Assembly: GCF_002215215.1 (NCBI RefSeq)
Contig: NZ_CP018632.1
Location: forward strand, 886,001-950,000
DNA length: 64,000 bases
DNA from: Granulosicoccus antarcticus IMCC3135
Lineage (GTDB): Bacteria; Pseudomonadota; Gammaproteobacteria; Granulosicoccales; Granulosicoccaceae
Direction: 5' to 3'
Numbering within the stretch: position 1 is the first letter of the stretch; each line of letters opens with the position of its first letter. Made by a program: the position numbers and the translations under genes. Of this stretch, positions 28,523 through 37,240 are shown one piece after another. Below the pieces are notes generated by a model that made no database searches, had not been told where the DNA came from, and saw only the letters and a list, made by a program, of their open reading frames with translations.

Positions 28523-28840
28523 TTATTGTTCCTGTCCTGAATATAGACTTGTGACTGATAGGCCTGATAAGCCGGAGATTCGGTTGATTGACTGTTCCCG
28601 CGGTACAAGTCCTCTTGTTCCTGTCGTCAACGAATTCGCTGAGGCGCAGGCACACATTCCCCCCATATTCCTATCAGATCGAGACACAGCTGTTGCGTAT
28701 TGACGTGATCGAATCGAGACTCTTGTGCTTTCTTACCGCGAAGTAAAGCACCCGCAAAACGAGCGACAGGTCTGGCAACGATAGTAGCCACACCCCGACG
28801 AGGCATGGCCTTTTCGTTAACGCAAGTCTGGCAGTGTTTT
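28523..28840 (-). repeat. Possible dispersed intergenic element with coding-like frames
   Basis: In the 28406-28890 gap the minus strand reads in coding-like text without a normal gene: a 59-residue ORF from ATG 28806 to 28627, then an overlapping second frame from ATG 28666 to 28523 (47 residues). From memory, similar text recurs between genes of other gammaproteobacteria, so I suspect a dispersed repeat rather than a gene; this was not checked. The rest of the gap holds only the concentric dyad and the ribosome region of the LpxR-like gene. Confidence 0.35.
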
Positions 28841-28890
28841 CGAGTTCAGGTTTCTGGAAATACTGATCAAAAAATAATAGGAATGATGCG

Positions 28891-30081
28891 GTGTACGACT
28901 TACAAGAAAAAGCGTTGCAGTTCATAAAGCGCGATAGATCAGTCTCTTTCCAGGCCGGCAATGACATCAGTGCCGTCCTGCTGGACAGCCAATCTTGCAA
29001 GCGTATCTCGAAGGCGGTTCTACCCGGATTGATGTTGGTCGCAAGTCTGGTTGGTAGTTCTGTTGTTCGAGCGGAAAATATCGAACATATTGAAGCTGAA
29101 AATACCGGTTGGTCTTTTCAGTTCGACAATGATGTGTTCGTTGGTGGAAACAAGGATCAGGATTACACCGGAGGCTTTGCGGTTACCTTGTCAGGTAATC
29201 GCGCCAACGGATACAGCTGGTCTCCAAACCGACTCAGACAATGGACAGATGACGCCCTCGGACTGAAGGCTTATCTGGGACAAGGATCCAGACAATATTC
29301 CAAGCATGCTCTGGAATGGGGGGCGGCCTTGTTTACACCCAACGACATCACTTCTGCGCAGGCCAATCCCAATGATCGTGCTTACGCCAGTCTGTTCTTT
29401 TTGAACAGTACGGAACAAACGGTGTTTCCCGAGCATGCCTTGTCAGTGAAGTCGAGCTTCACAGTGGGTCTGTTGGGACTGGATTTTGCGGACAATGTAC
29501 AGAGTGGTATTCACAAATTGCTGGGCAGTACTCAACCAGAAGGTTGGGATAACCAGATTTCTTCTGGCGGTGAGCTGACGGCCCGATATGCGTTAAGTCT
29601 GCAGAAAACAGCCTTTCAGCGATATTACTCCAATGGTCTGAGTCAGGAATTCAACTGGACCGCAGATGCTGACGTGGGGTTCACCACCGGTTTTGGTGCT
29701 GGCTTCAACTGGCGTTTCGGGCGTATCGGCACGCCTTGGTGGACATTCAACCCGCATCAGTCCGAATACCTGAACCTGGGGTCAAACATTGCATCCGGTG
29801 TTGCTGAATATGACACGCGAGAGCGCTATATCTATGTTGGCAGCAGTGTCAATGTGAATATCTACAACTCGTTTCTTCAGGGTCAGTTTCGCAGTAGCCA
29901 GGTTGAGGCCGATGCCAGTGATGTAGAGCCGATCAGTGCGGATGTATGGGCTGGGGTCAGTGTTGAGGTTGCTCCAACTCTGCACGTAGAAGGTTTTGTC
30001 AGGGCACGATCACGAGAGCTGGACAAGCCTGATGCCAGAGCCCCATCCTGGGCTGGCATCATTGTCAGAAGAACCTTGTAG
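28891..30081 (+). CDS. LpxR-family outer-membrane lipid A deacylase
   Basis: 396 aa. After a signal peptide (VLPGLMLVASLVGSSVVRAE, about residues 44-63) the mature protein starts with WSFQFDNDVFVGGNKDQDYTGGF, the N-D and Y-T-G catalytic region of LpxR, and later has SGIHKLLGSTQPEGW with the conserved His. Alternating beta-strands and a C-terminal Leu-ended strand fit a 12-strand barrel. LpxR removes 3'-acyloxyacyl chains from lipid A. The GTG start gives an unusually long pre-signal segment of about 43 residues, so the real start may lie further in. Converges with the NAD(P)-binding gene across a hairpin. Confidence 0.82.
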   Translation: MYDLQEKALQFIKRDRSVSFQAGNDISAVLLDSQSCKRISKAVLPGLMLVASLVGSSVVRAENIEHIEAENTGWSFQFDNDVFVGGNKDQDYTGGFAVTLSGNRANGYSWSPNRLRQWTDDALGLKAYLGQGSRQYSKHALEWGAALFTPNDITSAQANPNDRAYASLFFLNSTEQTVFPEHALSVKSSFTVGLLGLDFADNVQSGIHKLLGSTQPEGWDNQISSGGELTARYALSLQKTAFQRYYSNGLSQEFNWTADADVGFTTGFGAGFNWRFGRIGTPWWTFNPHQSEYLNLGSNIASGVAEYDTRERYIYVGSSVNVNIYNSFLQGQFRSSQVEADASDVEPISADVWAGVSVEVAPTLHVEGFVRARSRELDKPDARAPSWAGIIVRRTL

Positions 30082-30114
30082 CAAAATACACCGTCAGTCG
30101 ACGTTGTCGCTGTA

Positions 30115-30150
30115 CTATCCCCGGACTGCCCTTGCGCCGCCCGGGGATAG
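30115..30150. terminator. Hairpin between convergent genes
   Basis: CTATCCCCGG and CCGGGGATAG pair perfectly (10 bp) around a 16-nt loop between the LpxR-like gene and the NAD(P)-binding gene. No strong T tract follows in either direction. Confidence 0.5.
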
Positions 30151-30177
30151 CTCAATTAGAAAGCTTGCTCAGAAGAC

Positions 30178-30867
30178 TCAATCAGTGGAAGAATCCAGTG
30201 CCATGAATTCCTGCCAATGCAAGACTTCAACGCCTGTTGAAGTCTTGCATTGGCTGTTGCGAGCAATAGCTGTTCCCAGTTTTTCCACAGCAATACCCCT
30301 GAACTTTCTCAGTGGACCCACCATGATGTGGCTCAGCGCAGGCCACAATGCCAGGGTCAAAGCCTGAGAGAAGCCGTAACGATTGTTCGGTGTGATGATC
30401 ATGGAGGGTTGGAACAGACTGAGACGTTTGAAATTCAAGGCCAGCAGCGCCTCATTCAATTCGCCCTTGCTACGCAGATAGAACGAACGGGATTGGGCGT
30501 CAACACCCACAGAGCTCAATAATTGAAAGTGTTCAATGCCTGCTTGACGACAGTGCGTGGCGAAATCCAGTACAGCCTGTTTGTCGATGCGCAAGAAATC
30601 CTGCTTATCAACCTTGGAGGGCTCTCCGATACCCAAGGTGCAAATGGCGCACTGGTAGCCACTCAGTAAAGCCTGGTAGCTTTCCGGGTTCAGAATATCG
30701 ATGCAATGTTGCTCGATATTCTCCTGATTGATTCCGGCCAGCTCTCGCCGGCCCAATAGAGCAAGTTTCCCCAGACCGGGCTCGCTGCGCAGTGCTGCAA
30801 CAACCTCGCTGCCAACGGCACCTGTTGCACCCATCATGACAATATTCAATGGATTTGCATTTGACAT
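30178..30867 (-). CDS. NAD(P)-binding atypical SDR (NAD(P)H-binding protein)
   Basis: 229 aa. Rossmann loop IVMMGATGAVGSEVVAAL and the HFQLLSSVGVDA and YLRSKGELNEAL regions put it with small NAD(P)-binding proteins related to NmrA and HTATIP2-like oxidoreductases. Substrate unknown. Near its 3' end the coding sequence contains a perfect 18-bp inverted repeat. It overlaps by 22 bp the broken SDR ORF upstream, and both are divergent from a TetR regulator with tandem operator-like sites. Confidence 0.8.
   Translation of the reverse strand: MSNANPLNIVMMGATGAVGSEVVAALRSEPGLGKLALLGRRELAGINQENIEQHCIDILNPESYQALLSGYQCAICTLGIGEPSKVDKQDFLRIDKQAVLDFATHCRQAGIEHFQLLSSVGVDAQSRSFYLRSKGELNEALLALNFKRLSLFQPSMIITPNNRYGFSQALTLALWPALSHIMVGPLRKFRGIAVEKLGTAIARNSQCKTSTGVEVLHWQEFMALDSSTD
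30213..30254. repeat. Perfect 18-bp inverted repeat inside a coding sequence
   Basis: Arms 30213-30230 and 30237-30254 are exact reverse complements with a 6-nt loop. They encode residues near the C-terminus of the NAD(P)-binding protein, about 25 residues before its stop. Confidence 0.9.
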
Positions 30868-30998
30868 GATCTAAGCCAGTCCGCCCAGCAGGCCTGAGCG
30901 CGCTGTTGGCGTAGTGTCAGAATGGCCGCCTTGATGGCGATACTAAGGCCTAAACCGGTAGAGGCTCCGGTAACCACAACAACCTGGGGACTGTTCAT
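30846..30998 (-). pseudogene. Remnant of a short-chain dehydrogenase
   Basis: A 50-residue ORF begins VVVVTGASTGLGLSIA, an exact SDR cofactor loop, but then runs into unrelated-looking sequence (ILTLRQQRAQACWADW) and stops. A working SDR needs about 250 residues. I read it as an N-terminal SDR stub left by a large internal deletion. It sits first in the transcript controlled by the divergent TetR gene. Confidence 0.65.
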
Positions 30999-31054
30999 GA
31001 TGATGCTTATTGCCTGAATAGATCAGAGGAATTCTGAATAGGTGGAAAAGAAAG

Positions 31055-31072
31055 GTAAACTCTCCAGTGTAC
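31055..31072. promoter_or_regulatory. TetR-type operator candidate 1
   Basis: GTAAAC-N6-GTGTAC followed by TTT; an inverted repeat with one mismatch. An identical-format site lies exactly 40 bp to the right (31095-31112). Confidence 0.6.
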
Positions 31073-31094
31073 TTTAGGGTAACAATAATCAGTT

Positions 31095-31112
31095 GTAAAC
31101 CGAGCAGTGTAC
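31095..31112. promoter_or_regulatory. TetR-type operator candidate 2
   Basis: GTAAAC-N6-GTGTAC followed by TTTT, same arms as operator 1, 54 bp before the TetR start. The 40-bp spacing puts both on the same DNA face. Confidence 0.6.
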
Positions 31113-31165
31113 TTTTCGGTTAATATGGAGAGCATGCAACCAGCGCCGGGCACTATCAGCCGCTC

Positions 31166-31777
31166 ATGACAAGCGATCAGACCTACAGCCAGCGCAAGCG
31201 TGCCGCTATTCTCAACGCCGCAGCGGAAGAGTTCCGGAGTAATGGCTACCGGGAAACCAGCATGGACCGGATTGCTGAAGTCGCGCAAGTGAGCAAGCGT
31301 ACGGTATACAAGCATTTTCCCAGCAAGGATGATCTTTACCGGGCCATTACCCATGAGCTTGTCTTGCAGGAGCATTATTCGATTGATGGCAGCTATAACC
31401 AGCAGCAATCGCTACGTTCACAACTGATACATATTGCCACTCAAGAGGTGGCAGCCTTCAGCTCCGATACCTATCTGTCGAACATGCGAGTATTGCTGGG
31501 AGAAGCTTTCCGTTCGCCGGAAATCGTGCAGAAGGTCTTTCAGGATCTACCTGTTAACGGGGGCGCATTTTTCGAATGGATTAACGCCGCCATGGATGAT
31601 GGACGTCTGCAGATAGAAGACCCGAGGCTTGCCACTCAGCAGTTGCTCTCTTTGCTCAAGGGGATCTTGTTCTGGCCACAGGCAATGTCGATGCAAGGGG
31701 CTGTCAGCATGAAAGCTCAAACAACGGTCATTGCCTCGGCCGTTGATATGTTTCTGGATCACTACGAAGTCAGATAG
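31166..31777 (+). CDS. TetR/AcrR-family transcriptional repressor
   Basis: 203 aa. N-terminal helix-turn-helix: RAAILNAAAEEFRSNGYRETSMDRIAE with recognition helix VSKRTVYKHFPSKDDLY. The C-terminal all-helical ligand domain resembles the AefR/TetR_C_7 type by its AFRSPEIVQKVF motif. Two identical operator-like dyads precede it, shared with the divergent SDR-remnant/NAD(P)-binding transcript, so autorepression and control of that transcript are likely. Confidence 0.9.
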   Translation: MTSDQTYSQRKRAAILNAAAEEFRSNGYRETSMDRIAEVAQVSKRTVYKHFPSKDDLYRAITHELVLQEHYSIDGSYNQQQSLRSQLIHIATQEVAAFSSDTYLSNMRVLLGEAFRSPEIVQKVFQDLPVNGGAFFEWINAAMDDGRLQIEDPRLATQQLLSLLKGILFWPQAMSMQGAVSMKAQTTVIASAVDMFLDHYEVR

Positions 31778-31894
31778 CGGGTAGTGCTCAAGCTCGACTA
31801 GTCATGGATAACCCCGGGCTAGATCCTGAATTTCCATGAGAGGTAGCTGCATCAGAGTGTGCGTCCATCTCCTGTTGTTATCGAATAAGAACTC

Positions 31895-33028
31895 ATGAAA
31901 AAACGTTGGTTTCTTGTGCCTTTGGCATTGTTGGCTGTGCCGGTATTCGCCTTTCAGGCAGGCCTGTTTCCCGAATTAGGCGCACGCCCTGCGGCAGAGG
32001 ATCGGCTGCGTTTTCTCGCCTCGGAAGCCTACAATCCAGAGGCTGGAATATTCGAGAATCGCAGAGCCGACCTGGTTGCACAGATGCAGGAGAATATGGA
32101 AACCATTCCCATGCTGCGCAAGTGGTTTGCCAAGCGGCCCGATGCCCGGCCTGTCAGCGAGTTACCGCAGCGTCAGCCAGATCTGCAGCAGTTTCTGTCA
32201 GCCAGTTCAGAGACGAAAATCATCTGGTTCGGGCATTCGACGTTCCTGTTGAATATCGCGGGTACGATCGTATTGGTTGATCCGGTGTTCGGTGACACGG
32301 CATCACCGGTGAGTTTCATGGTCAAACGATTCCAGCCTCCGGTACTTGAACTAGAGGAGCTGCCACCCATCGACATTATCCTGATCTCCCATGATCACTA
32401 CGATCATCTGGATAAGCCAAGTATTGATTTCTTTGTTGACAAGGCGACCCAGTTCATAACCCCACTGGGGGTTGGTGTTCACCTGAAGCGTTGGGGAATC
32501 TCTGAACACAGAATTACCGAACGAGACTGGTGGCAATCGCATGAGTCGCATGGAGTGGAATTTACAGCAGCTCCCGCCCAGCATTTTTCGGGGCGTGATG
32601 GCGCGAACAATAATGAAACGCTATGGGCGTCCTGGGTAGTGGCAGGTCCTGCGACGCGCTTGTTCTTCAGTGGCGACTCAGGTTACGACACACATTTTTC
32701 ACAGATCGGTGAACGCCTGGGACCGTTTGATCTGGCGTTCATGGAGAATGGTCAATATGATCAAGCCTGGCCGTATGTTCATATGCTACCCCCTGAGACA
32801 ATCCAGGCATTCAAGGATGTTAATGCAAGTCGCTTGATGCCCGTGCACTGGGGTATGTTCGAACTGGCTTTTCACACTTGGTATGAGCCAGCAGCGGCTG
32901 TTAGTCGCCTGGCTGAGCAAGAGGGTATCGAGTTGGTGACGCCCATGTTGGGAGAGCTGATTACTCTCGATAATTCACTCAGAACAACCCACTGGTGGGA
33001 GACTGTTGCTCATGCGAATCCTGAATAA
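31895..33028 (+). CDS. Metallo-beta-lactamase-fold hydrolase, NAPE-PLD/UlaG-like
   Basis: 377 aa. An N-terminal hydrophobic signal or anchor (FLVPLALLAVPVFAF) indicates export. IWFGHSTFLLNIAG and the metal-binding ISHDHYDHLD (HxHxDH motif) are the hallmarks, followed by LFFSGDSGYDTHF (Asp) and MPVHWGMFELAFH (His). Similar proteins hydrolyse N-acyl phosphatidylethanolamine or act as lactonases. Its 3' end overlaps the start of the next gene by 17 bp, so the two are cotranscribed, although their cell locations should differ. Confidence 0.87.
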   Translation: MKKRWFLVPLALLAVPVFAFQAGLFPELGARPAAEDRLRFLASEAYNPEAGIFENRRADLVAQMQENMETIPMLRKWFAKRPDARPVSELPQRQPDLQQFLSASSETKIIWFGHSTFLLNIAGTIVLVDPVFGDTASPVSFMVKRFQPPVLELEELPPIDIILISHDHYDHLDKPSIDFFVDKATQFITPLGVGVHLKRWGISEHRITERDWWQSHESHGVEFTAAPAQHFSGRDGANNNETLWASWVVAGPATRLFFSGDSGYDTHFSQIGERLGPFDLAFMENGQYDQAWPYVHMLPPETIQAFKDVNASRLMPVHWGMFELAFHTWYEPAAAVSRLAEQEGIELVTPMLGELITLDNSLRTTHWWETVAHANPE

Positions 33029-36000
33029 CCGTCTTGTCTTCTCGCCCAGTGATCTGTCTGGATATCTGAGCAGTCCTTTCGCTTCATGGATGGATCGTTT
33101 TGCCCGTGAGTTTCCAGATCAGGCACCGCCGGCAGATGAGGCCGATGCCTTGCTGGGCGTGTTGGGTAAGCGAGGCCTTGAGCATGAAGCGGCGTTTGAA
33201 CAGCGCTTCAGAGACGCAGGTCTGGAGGTCCTCAATATCGATGCTGAAGTTTGTGCTACTACAGAATCTCTTTCACTGTCAGCCGAAGAGGACATGGACA
33301 GGAGAAGACTGTGCACCGTTGAGGCTATCCGCTCTGGGGTCGATGTCATTGCACAGGCAACACTAGAGGGCGAACGTTTCGCAGGTGTTGCCGATTTTCT
33401 TGTCAAAGTGCCAGGTGCCAGTGAGCTGGGGAGCTATCACTATGAAGTATGGGATACCAAGCTTGCTAGCAGGATAAGACCCGGCTTTGTCATACAGCTG
33501 TGCTGCTATGTCGAGATGCTGGAGCAGATTCAAGGCTGCCGTGCAGAGCACTTGGTGGTTGTTCTGGGCGATAGGCGTGAAGAGCGTGTACGTCTGGTTG
33601 ATTGTCAGGATTACTACCGTGCTCTGAAGCAGCAATTCCTGCAATTGCATGATGGCTGGAGCCGCGATGAAATGCCGTCACCAACCGCTTCGAGCAGTTA
33701 TGGCCGTTGGTCTGGCTATGTCCAGTCCTGGCTGGAAAGCATTGATCATCTTTCCCAGGTGGCCACCATAACCGGTTCGCAGCTTGCACGTCTGGAGGCG
33801 GCCGGTATTGCAACGCGGGCAGCGTTGGCGGCTGTTGATGTCAGTGTGGCGGGCATTGATGATATGAGCTTGCAACGTCTGGCCAGGCAGGCCAGCTTGC
33901 AGATTCAGAGCCAGGGCTGTGCTGTGCCTGCCTACAGCTTGCTAGAGCAGCCTGTTGATATTGCTGCGGCTGATGCTCGGGAAGTGCTTCTGAGTGTCGG
34001 TGAATCTGGTGTTACAAACGGATTGTCACGTTTGCCTGCCTGGTGTCCAGAGGATGTATTTTTTGATATCGAAGGTTTTCCACTGGACACTGGCGGATTG
34101 GAGTATCTGTGGGGTTGCACCTATTTTGATGAGCAAAGTGAGCGAACATTTCGAGACTGGTGGGCACATGATTCAACGGCAGAGAGACAAGCCTTTGAAG
34201 GTTTCATAGACTGGATTTATGAGCGATGGCAGCGTGCGCCGACTATGCATGTCTATCACTATGCCAACTATGAGATAGCCGCCTGCCAGAGGCTGATGGG
34301 ACGCTATGGAACTCGCGAACACGAACTCGATGAATTACTACGGGCCGATGTGTTCGTTGATCTGTATGTGGTCGTTCAGCAAAGTCTGCAGATTGGTGAG
34401 CCACGTTACTCGATCAAGAACGTCGAACGACTCTACCGAGGTGGTCGTGACACCGATGTGGGAAGTGGCGGTGATTCTGTGGTTGTTTATGAGCATTGGC
34501 GCGAACGCCACCAGGCAGGTGTGGAGGGAGATACCTGGCAGAACTCTGAGACTCTGAACAGTATTCGAAATTATAATATCGACGACTGCAACTCGACGCA
34601 GGAGCTTGTTGATTGGTTGCGCGAGCGGCAACAGGAACATGGCATTACGATACAGCTAGAGACTGGCGATAGTCAGGAAGTCATTCCCGATCAGGTGGTT
34701 AGTGCACGACTGGAAATGCGTGATCGTTTGCTACTCAATGCTGATACACAGCGCAAGGCTGAGGATTACATGACGGCCGCAGTCTCGGAGAACATGGCCG
34801 GATTGCTCGAGTTTCATCGCCGGGAAGCAAAACCTGCCTGGTGGCGCTACTTTGATCGTCACAGCAGTACACCCGAACAGCTGATGCATGATCCGGCCTG
34901 CCTGGCCAAATGCCTGCGAACGGGGCGTGAGCCATTCAAGCCAACTGAACGGGCCAGGAATTTGGCCTACGAATATGATTTTGGAACGATGCAGGATTTC
35001 AAGGGCCTGCCTGCCGCGGTCGAGTTGCTGGATGAGCGGGGTGATAATGACAAACCACTGCGTGCCACCGTGCTTCATGCACTGAGTGATTTTGCGCAGG
35101 GACGTCTGGTGTTGCAATCCGCAAAGGAACTGCCGACCACGGTGACGCTCATTCCTAATGAATTCATTAATCCGGCACCGATTCCCGATGCTATTGACGC
35201 CGTTGTCGAGCAGTGGCTGGAGCGCTCTGATGAGACCGGTAGCATTGACGATTTTCTGTTCCGTCGGGCTCCTCGGTTCAAACAGCCCAGGCCGGGTGCG
35301 ATTGCATATGGCGACACCTCTGAGGAACGCCTGGCCGCAACCATTGAGGCGGTGCTGGATCTGGATGACAGCTATCTGACCATTCAAGGGCCGCCGGGTT
35401 GTGGCAAGTCATACACAGGGGCACGAATCATTGCAGCCTTGTGTGCTCAAGGCTGCAAGATCGGAATTTCCAGTAATAGTCATGCCGCCATTCAGAACCT
35501 GATGACAGGCGCTGCACGGTATTGCCAGGCACAGGGTGTCGCTGCAAGATTCCTGTGTTCACGACAGCCTGATGATGAGTTGGTGCAGTTGGGGGCGGAG
35601 CTCTTCAGCAACAGCAAGCTGGCAGCCGAACTGGCACCCGCGACCGTGGTGGGAACAACAGCCTGGGGTTTTGCCCGCAACGATCTGGCGGGGGAGTTTG
35701 ACTACCTGTTGATTGATGAGGCGGGTCAGGTGTCTGTCGCCAATCTGTTGGCCATGAGTCGCTCTGCCCGCAATCTGGTGTTGCTGGGTGATCAGATGCA
35801 GCTGGGACAGCCCAGCCAGGGCTCGCATCCGGCTGAAAGCGGATTGTCGGTACTGGAGTATTTGCTCAAAGGACAGCCGACTATCGATGAGAACATGGGC
35901 GTTTTTCTTGGGACCACCTACCGGATGCACTCGCACATAAATCGCTATGTATCACAGAGATTCTACGACGGCAGACTCAAGTCAGTAGCGCAAACGGATG

Positions 36001-36536
36001 CCAGGGAGTTGTTGCCGGATGAGGCGCGTTTGCCAGAGCTTGATCGGAAGGCGGGTATCTGTTTTATTCCGGTTCAGCACACGGGCAACGCACAATCCAG
36101 TGAAGAGGAGGCCGTTGAAATTTTTCGTCTGGCAAGGTCGCTTCTGGGCCAGAGAGTCAAAACGTCTGCCAGTGATGACAGCTCAAAGCCTCTGGGCTGG
36201 AACGATCTGTTGTTTGTGGCGCCCTATAACCAGCAAGTCAAATTGCTGCAAGAGCGTCTTGGCGAGCAGGCACGTGTGGGCAGTGTTGACAGATTTCAGG
36301 GGCAGGAGGCTGCGGTGGTCTTTCTTAGTCTGTGCAGCAGTGATGCCGCTGAAGCACCACGTGGTATCGATTTTCTGTTCGATCCGAATCGCCTGAATGT
36401 AGCAATCTCGCGGGCACAGACGCTGGTCGTTGTTGTGGGTAACCCAGGACTTGCGACGACAAGAGTCTCGACGGTTGCGCAGCTGCGAAAGGTGAACCTG
36501 GTGGCAGGATTGCTTTATCATTCGGCAGATGAGTGA
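33012..36536 (+). CDS. TM0106-type RecB-like nuclease / RNase H-like / UPF1-DNA2-type helicase fusion
   Basis: About 1174 aa. (1) residues ~1-200: RecB/Cas4-like nuclease with GVADFLV, the DTK pair in YEVWDTKLA and QLCCY. (2) ~340-560: RNase H/exonuclease-like domain with FFDIEGFP (D-x-E) and closing YNIDDCNSTQEL. (3) ~780-1170: superfamily 1 helicase with Walker A GPPGCGKSYTG, Walker B LLIDEAGQVS, motif III GDQMQLGQPSQ, VGSVDRFQGQEA and NVAISRAQ. This architecture is known in bacteria and is inferred to process DNA or RNA-DNA hybrids; no precise role is established. The ATG at 33012 is taken; it overlaps the hydrolase gene by 17 bp and the AraC gene by 8 bp at its end. Confidence 0.88.
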   Translation: MRILNNRLVFSPSDLSGYLSSPFASWMDRFAREFPDQAPPADEADALLGVLGKRGLEHEAAFEQRFRDAGLEVLNIDAEVCATTESLSLSAEEDMDRRRLCTVEAIRSGVDVIAQATLEGERFAGVADFLVKVPGASELGSYHYEVWDTKLASRIRPGFVIQLCCYVEMLEQIQGCRAEHLVVVLGDRREERVRLVDCQDYYRALKQQFLQLHDGWSRDEMPSPTASSSYGRWSGYVQSWLESIDHLSQVATITGSQLARLEAAGIATRAALAAVDVSVAGIDDMSLQRLARQASLQIQSQGCAVPAYSLLEQPVDIAAADAREVLLSVGESGVTNGLSRLPAWCPEDVFFDIEGFPLDTGGLEYLWGCTYFDEQSERTFRDWWAHDSTAERQAFEGFIDWIYERWQRAPTMHVYHYANYEIAACQRLMGRYGTREHELDELLRADVFVDLYVVVQQSLQIGEPRYSIKNVERLYRGGRDTDVGSGGDSVVVYEHWRERHQAGVEGDTWQNSETLNSIRNYNIDDCNSTQELVDWLRERQQEHGITIQLETGDSQEVIPDQVVSARLEMRDRLLLNADTQRKAEDYMTAAVSENMAGLLEFHRREAKPAWWRYFDRHSSTPEQLMHDPACLAKCLRTGREPFKPTERARNLAYEYDFGTMQDFKGLPAAVELLDERGDNDKPLRATVLHALSDFAQGRLVLQSAKELPTTVTLIPNEFINPAPIPDAIDAVVEQWLERSDETGSIDDFLFRRAPRFKQPRPGAIAYGDTSEERLAATIEAVLDLDDSYLTIQGPPGCGKSYTGARIIAALCAQGCKIGISSNSHAAIQNLMTGAARYCQAQGVAARFLCSRQPDDELVQLGAELFSNSKLAAELAPATVVGTTAWGFARNDLAGEFDYLLIDEAGQVSVANLLAMSRSARNLVLLGDQMQLGQPSQGSHPAESGLSVLEYLLKGQPTIDENMGVFLGTTYRMHSHINRYVSQRFYDGRLKSVAQTDARELLPDEARLPELDRKAGICFIPVQHTGNAQSSEEEAVEIFRLARSLLGQRVKTSASDDSSKPLGWNDLLFVAPYNQQVKLLQERLGEQARVGSVDRFQGQEAAVVFLSLCSSDAAEAPRGIDFLFDPNRLNVAISRAQTLVVVVGNPGLATTRVSTVAQLRKVNLVAGLLYHSADE

Positions 36537-37197
36537 ATCGGCACAAACACTGGATGGCATGGTCCGCCTCTATAGCGGAGACTATGCGGCGCATTCACAC
36601 GATTACTCACAGATACTGTTCGGCATGAGTGGATGCCTTGAGCTGCAGCTGGAAGGGCGTGCCGCACGGGTGGATGCAACAACCGGGTTGGTGGTGCCGG
36701 CAGGCTATCAGCATAGTTACTGCAGTTATTCAGACTCGCGTGTCTGGGTTGTTGATACGGCACTCTATCGGGATCTGGACAAACCACGTGCCTTTCATTT
36801 ACCGCTTGACTGGCAGCCCAGCTCGAAAGCGGTTGAGGTGCTTGCGGGTGTGAACGCCTCCCCGAGAGTTTTGCAGCGCCGTGGAGTCAATCCCTTGCTG
36901 CTGGAAGCCAAGGTTGGTGAATTTCTGCATGAGGCCTGGCCCATTGCGAGAATGGCGGCATTCTACGCCTTGTCGGTGCCGCAGTTTCATCGTCGCTGGA
37001 AGACGCTCACCGGTCAGACTCCACAGGCCTGGATACGAGCTCTGCGGCTGGATCAGGCTCAGAGCCTGCTGCAGGCAGGGCATTCTCTGGAAGCGGTTGC
37101 CAGTCAGGTCGGATACTGTTCAGCCAGTGCCTTGTGTTACGCATTGCAGCGAGACCGTGGTCTGGGTGCGCGTGAATTGCGTAGCACAGCGCGATAG
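36529..37197 (+). CDS. AraC-family transcriptional regulator with cupin sensor
   Basis: 222 aa, short for the family. A cupin-like N-terminus (SHDYSQILFGMSGCLELQLEG) and a C-terminal pair of helix-turn-helix motifs (ARMAAFYALSVPQFHRRW; LEAVASQVGYCSASALCYA). Overlaps the helicase gene by 8 bp and is followed by an EamA exporter after about 40 bp, the usual layout of a regulator with the exporter it controls. Confidence 0.87.
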   Translation: MSESAQTLDGMVRLYSGDYAAHSHDYSQILFGMSGCLELQLEGRAARVDATTGLVVPAGYQHSYCSYSDSRVWVVDTALYRDLDKPRAFHLPLDWQPSSKAVEVLAGVNASPRVLQRRGVNPLLLEAKVGEFLHEAWPIARMAAFYALSVPQFHRRWKTLTGQTPQAWIRALRLDQAQSLLQAGHSLEAVASQVGYCSASALCYALQRDRGLGARELRSTAR

Positions 37198-37240
37198 TTT
37201 CTCGACATTGTCTGATCGATTCCTGATGCAATCTATCTCC

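Noticed and set aside
28515-28703. Plus-strand open frame in the intergenic gap
   Set aside because: TTG start, no ribosome site; the opposite strand has better coding character.
28674-29000. 108-codon minus-strand frame overlapping the LpxR-like start
   Set aside because: It overlaps a real gene and composition is unlike a protein; the neighbouring frame reads better.
33012-36536. Cas4/CRISPR association of the RecB-like nuclease
   Set aside because: No repeats or cas genes nearby; the fusion with RNase H and helicase domains fits the TM0106 type.
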